A stretch of 5,935 nucleotides of DNA, taken from Flavobacteriaceae bacterium. GTDB taxonomy: Bacteria; Bacteroidota; Bacteroidia; Flavobacteriales; Flavobacteriaceae. Every line of letters starts with the position of its first letter. Positions within the stretch are counted from its first letter, which is position 1. Below the pieces are notes generated by a model. It did not search any database. It saw only the letters and a list, made by a program, of their open reading frames with translations, and was not told the origin of the DNA. The DNA is taken from NCBI GenBank assembly GCA_030829155.1, contig JAURBD010000096.1, forward strand, positions 1-5,935, given 5' to 3'. The position numbers were made by a program, and so were the translations under genes. Of this stretch, positions 5,835 through 5,935 are shown piece after piece.

Positions 5835-5935
5835 ATGAACAAAAAACAAAATTATAAGTGGTTTGTCTTGATTGTATTGACAATTGTGTACGTTTTCAAT
5901 TTTGCAGATCGACAAATTCTTATTATTCTTCAAGA
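5835..5935 (+). CDS. MFS transporter, N-terminal fragment (runs off window end)
   Basis: An ATG at 5835 opens a frame of 33 complete codons that continues past the last base. The peptide begins with a short polar, lysine-rich segment (MNKKQNYK) and passes into a hydrophobic helix (WFVLIVLTIVYVFNF, residues 9-23). It then reads ADRQILIIL. A first membrane helix ending in N-[FY]-x-D-R-Q-[IVT]-L is the hallmark of several major facilitator superfamily groups, including spinster-like and hexuronate/anion:cation symporter transporters, where this motif lies at the end of helix 1. It would be an inner-membrane secondary transporter. The substrate cannot be judged from 33 residues. It follows the crotonase on the same strand after 175 bases, so it may have its own promoter. 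Confidence 0.75.
   Translation, partial: MNKKQNYKWFVLIVLTIVYVFNFADRQILIILQ

Noticed and set aside
5835..5935. Assigning the MFS fragment as a hexuronate transporter because kdgK-eda is nearby
   Set aside because: The D-R-Q motif is shared by several MFS groups, only 33 residues are visible, and the acyl-CoA genes lie between it and kdgK.

Overview
The window reads as an AT-rich bacterial chromosome segment, most likely from the phylum Bacteroidota. This is inferred from low GC, AT-rich leaders with no clear Shine-Dalgarno sequences, TAnnTTTG-like -7 motifs, and the protein style of the KDG kinase and KDPG aldolase. No taxonomic marker gene is present, so the placement is an inference. No mobile element, CRISPR array, phage gene or RNA gene was seen.

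Layout, left to right. (1) Positions 1-140 (+) hold the C-terminal end of a PLP-dependent trans-sulfuration enzyme. Its reading frame breaks at a run of nine A's. A weak hairpin followed by a T-tract comes next. (2) Convergent to it, on the minus strand, kdgK and eda form a tight pair (6 bases apart). They convert 2-keto-3-deoxygluconate (KDG) to KDPG and then to pyruvate plus glyceraldehyde-3-phosphate, which is the lower part of uronate or Entner-Doudoroff type sugar catabolism. (3) A 96-base gap upstream of kdgK carries a candidate promoter flanked by a 21-base-spaced direct repeat. (4) A minus-strand pair follows: an acyl-CoA carboxylase carboxyltransferase subunit, then an NADPH:quinone oxidoreductase-like dehydrogenase 18 bases downstream. 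(5) A 223-base divergent intergenic region contains an imperfect inverted repeat. (6) A crotonase/enoyl-CoA hydratase family gene runs on the plus strand. (7) After a 175-base gap, the first 33 codons of an MFS transporter run off the end.

Two metabolic themes meet here: KDG breakdown (kdgK-eda) and acyl-CoA metabolism (carboxyltransferase, QOR-like reductase, divergent crotonase). The three acyl-CoA-type genes share a divergent control region and probably work on related CoA esters, but the substrate cannot be read from sequence. The window is mostly conventional metabolism. Points worth a second look are the homopolymer frameshift, the carboxyltransferase with no biotin carboxylase or biotin carrier in view, the crotonase lacking the first hydratase glutamate, and the two possible operator-like repeats. 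I found no convincing evidence for a wholly new biological system.
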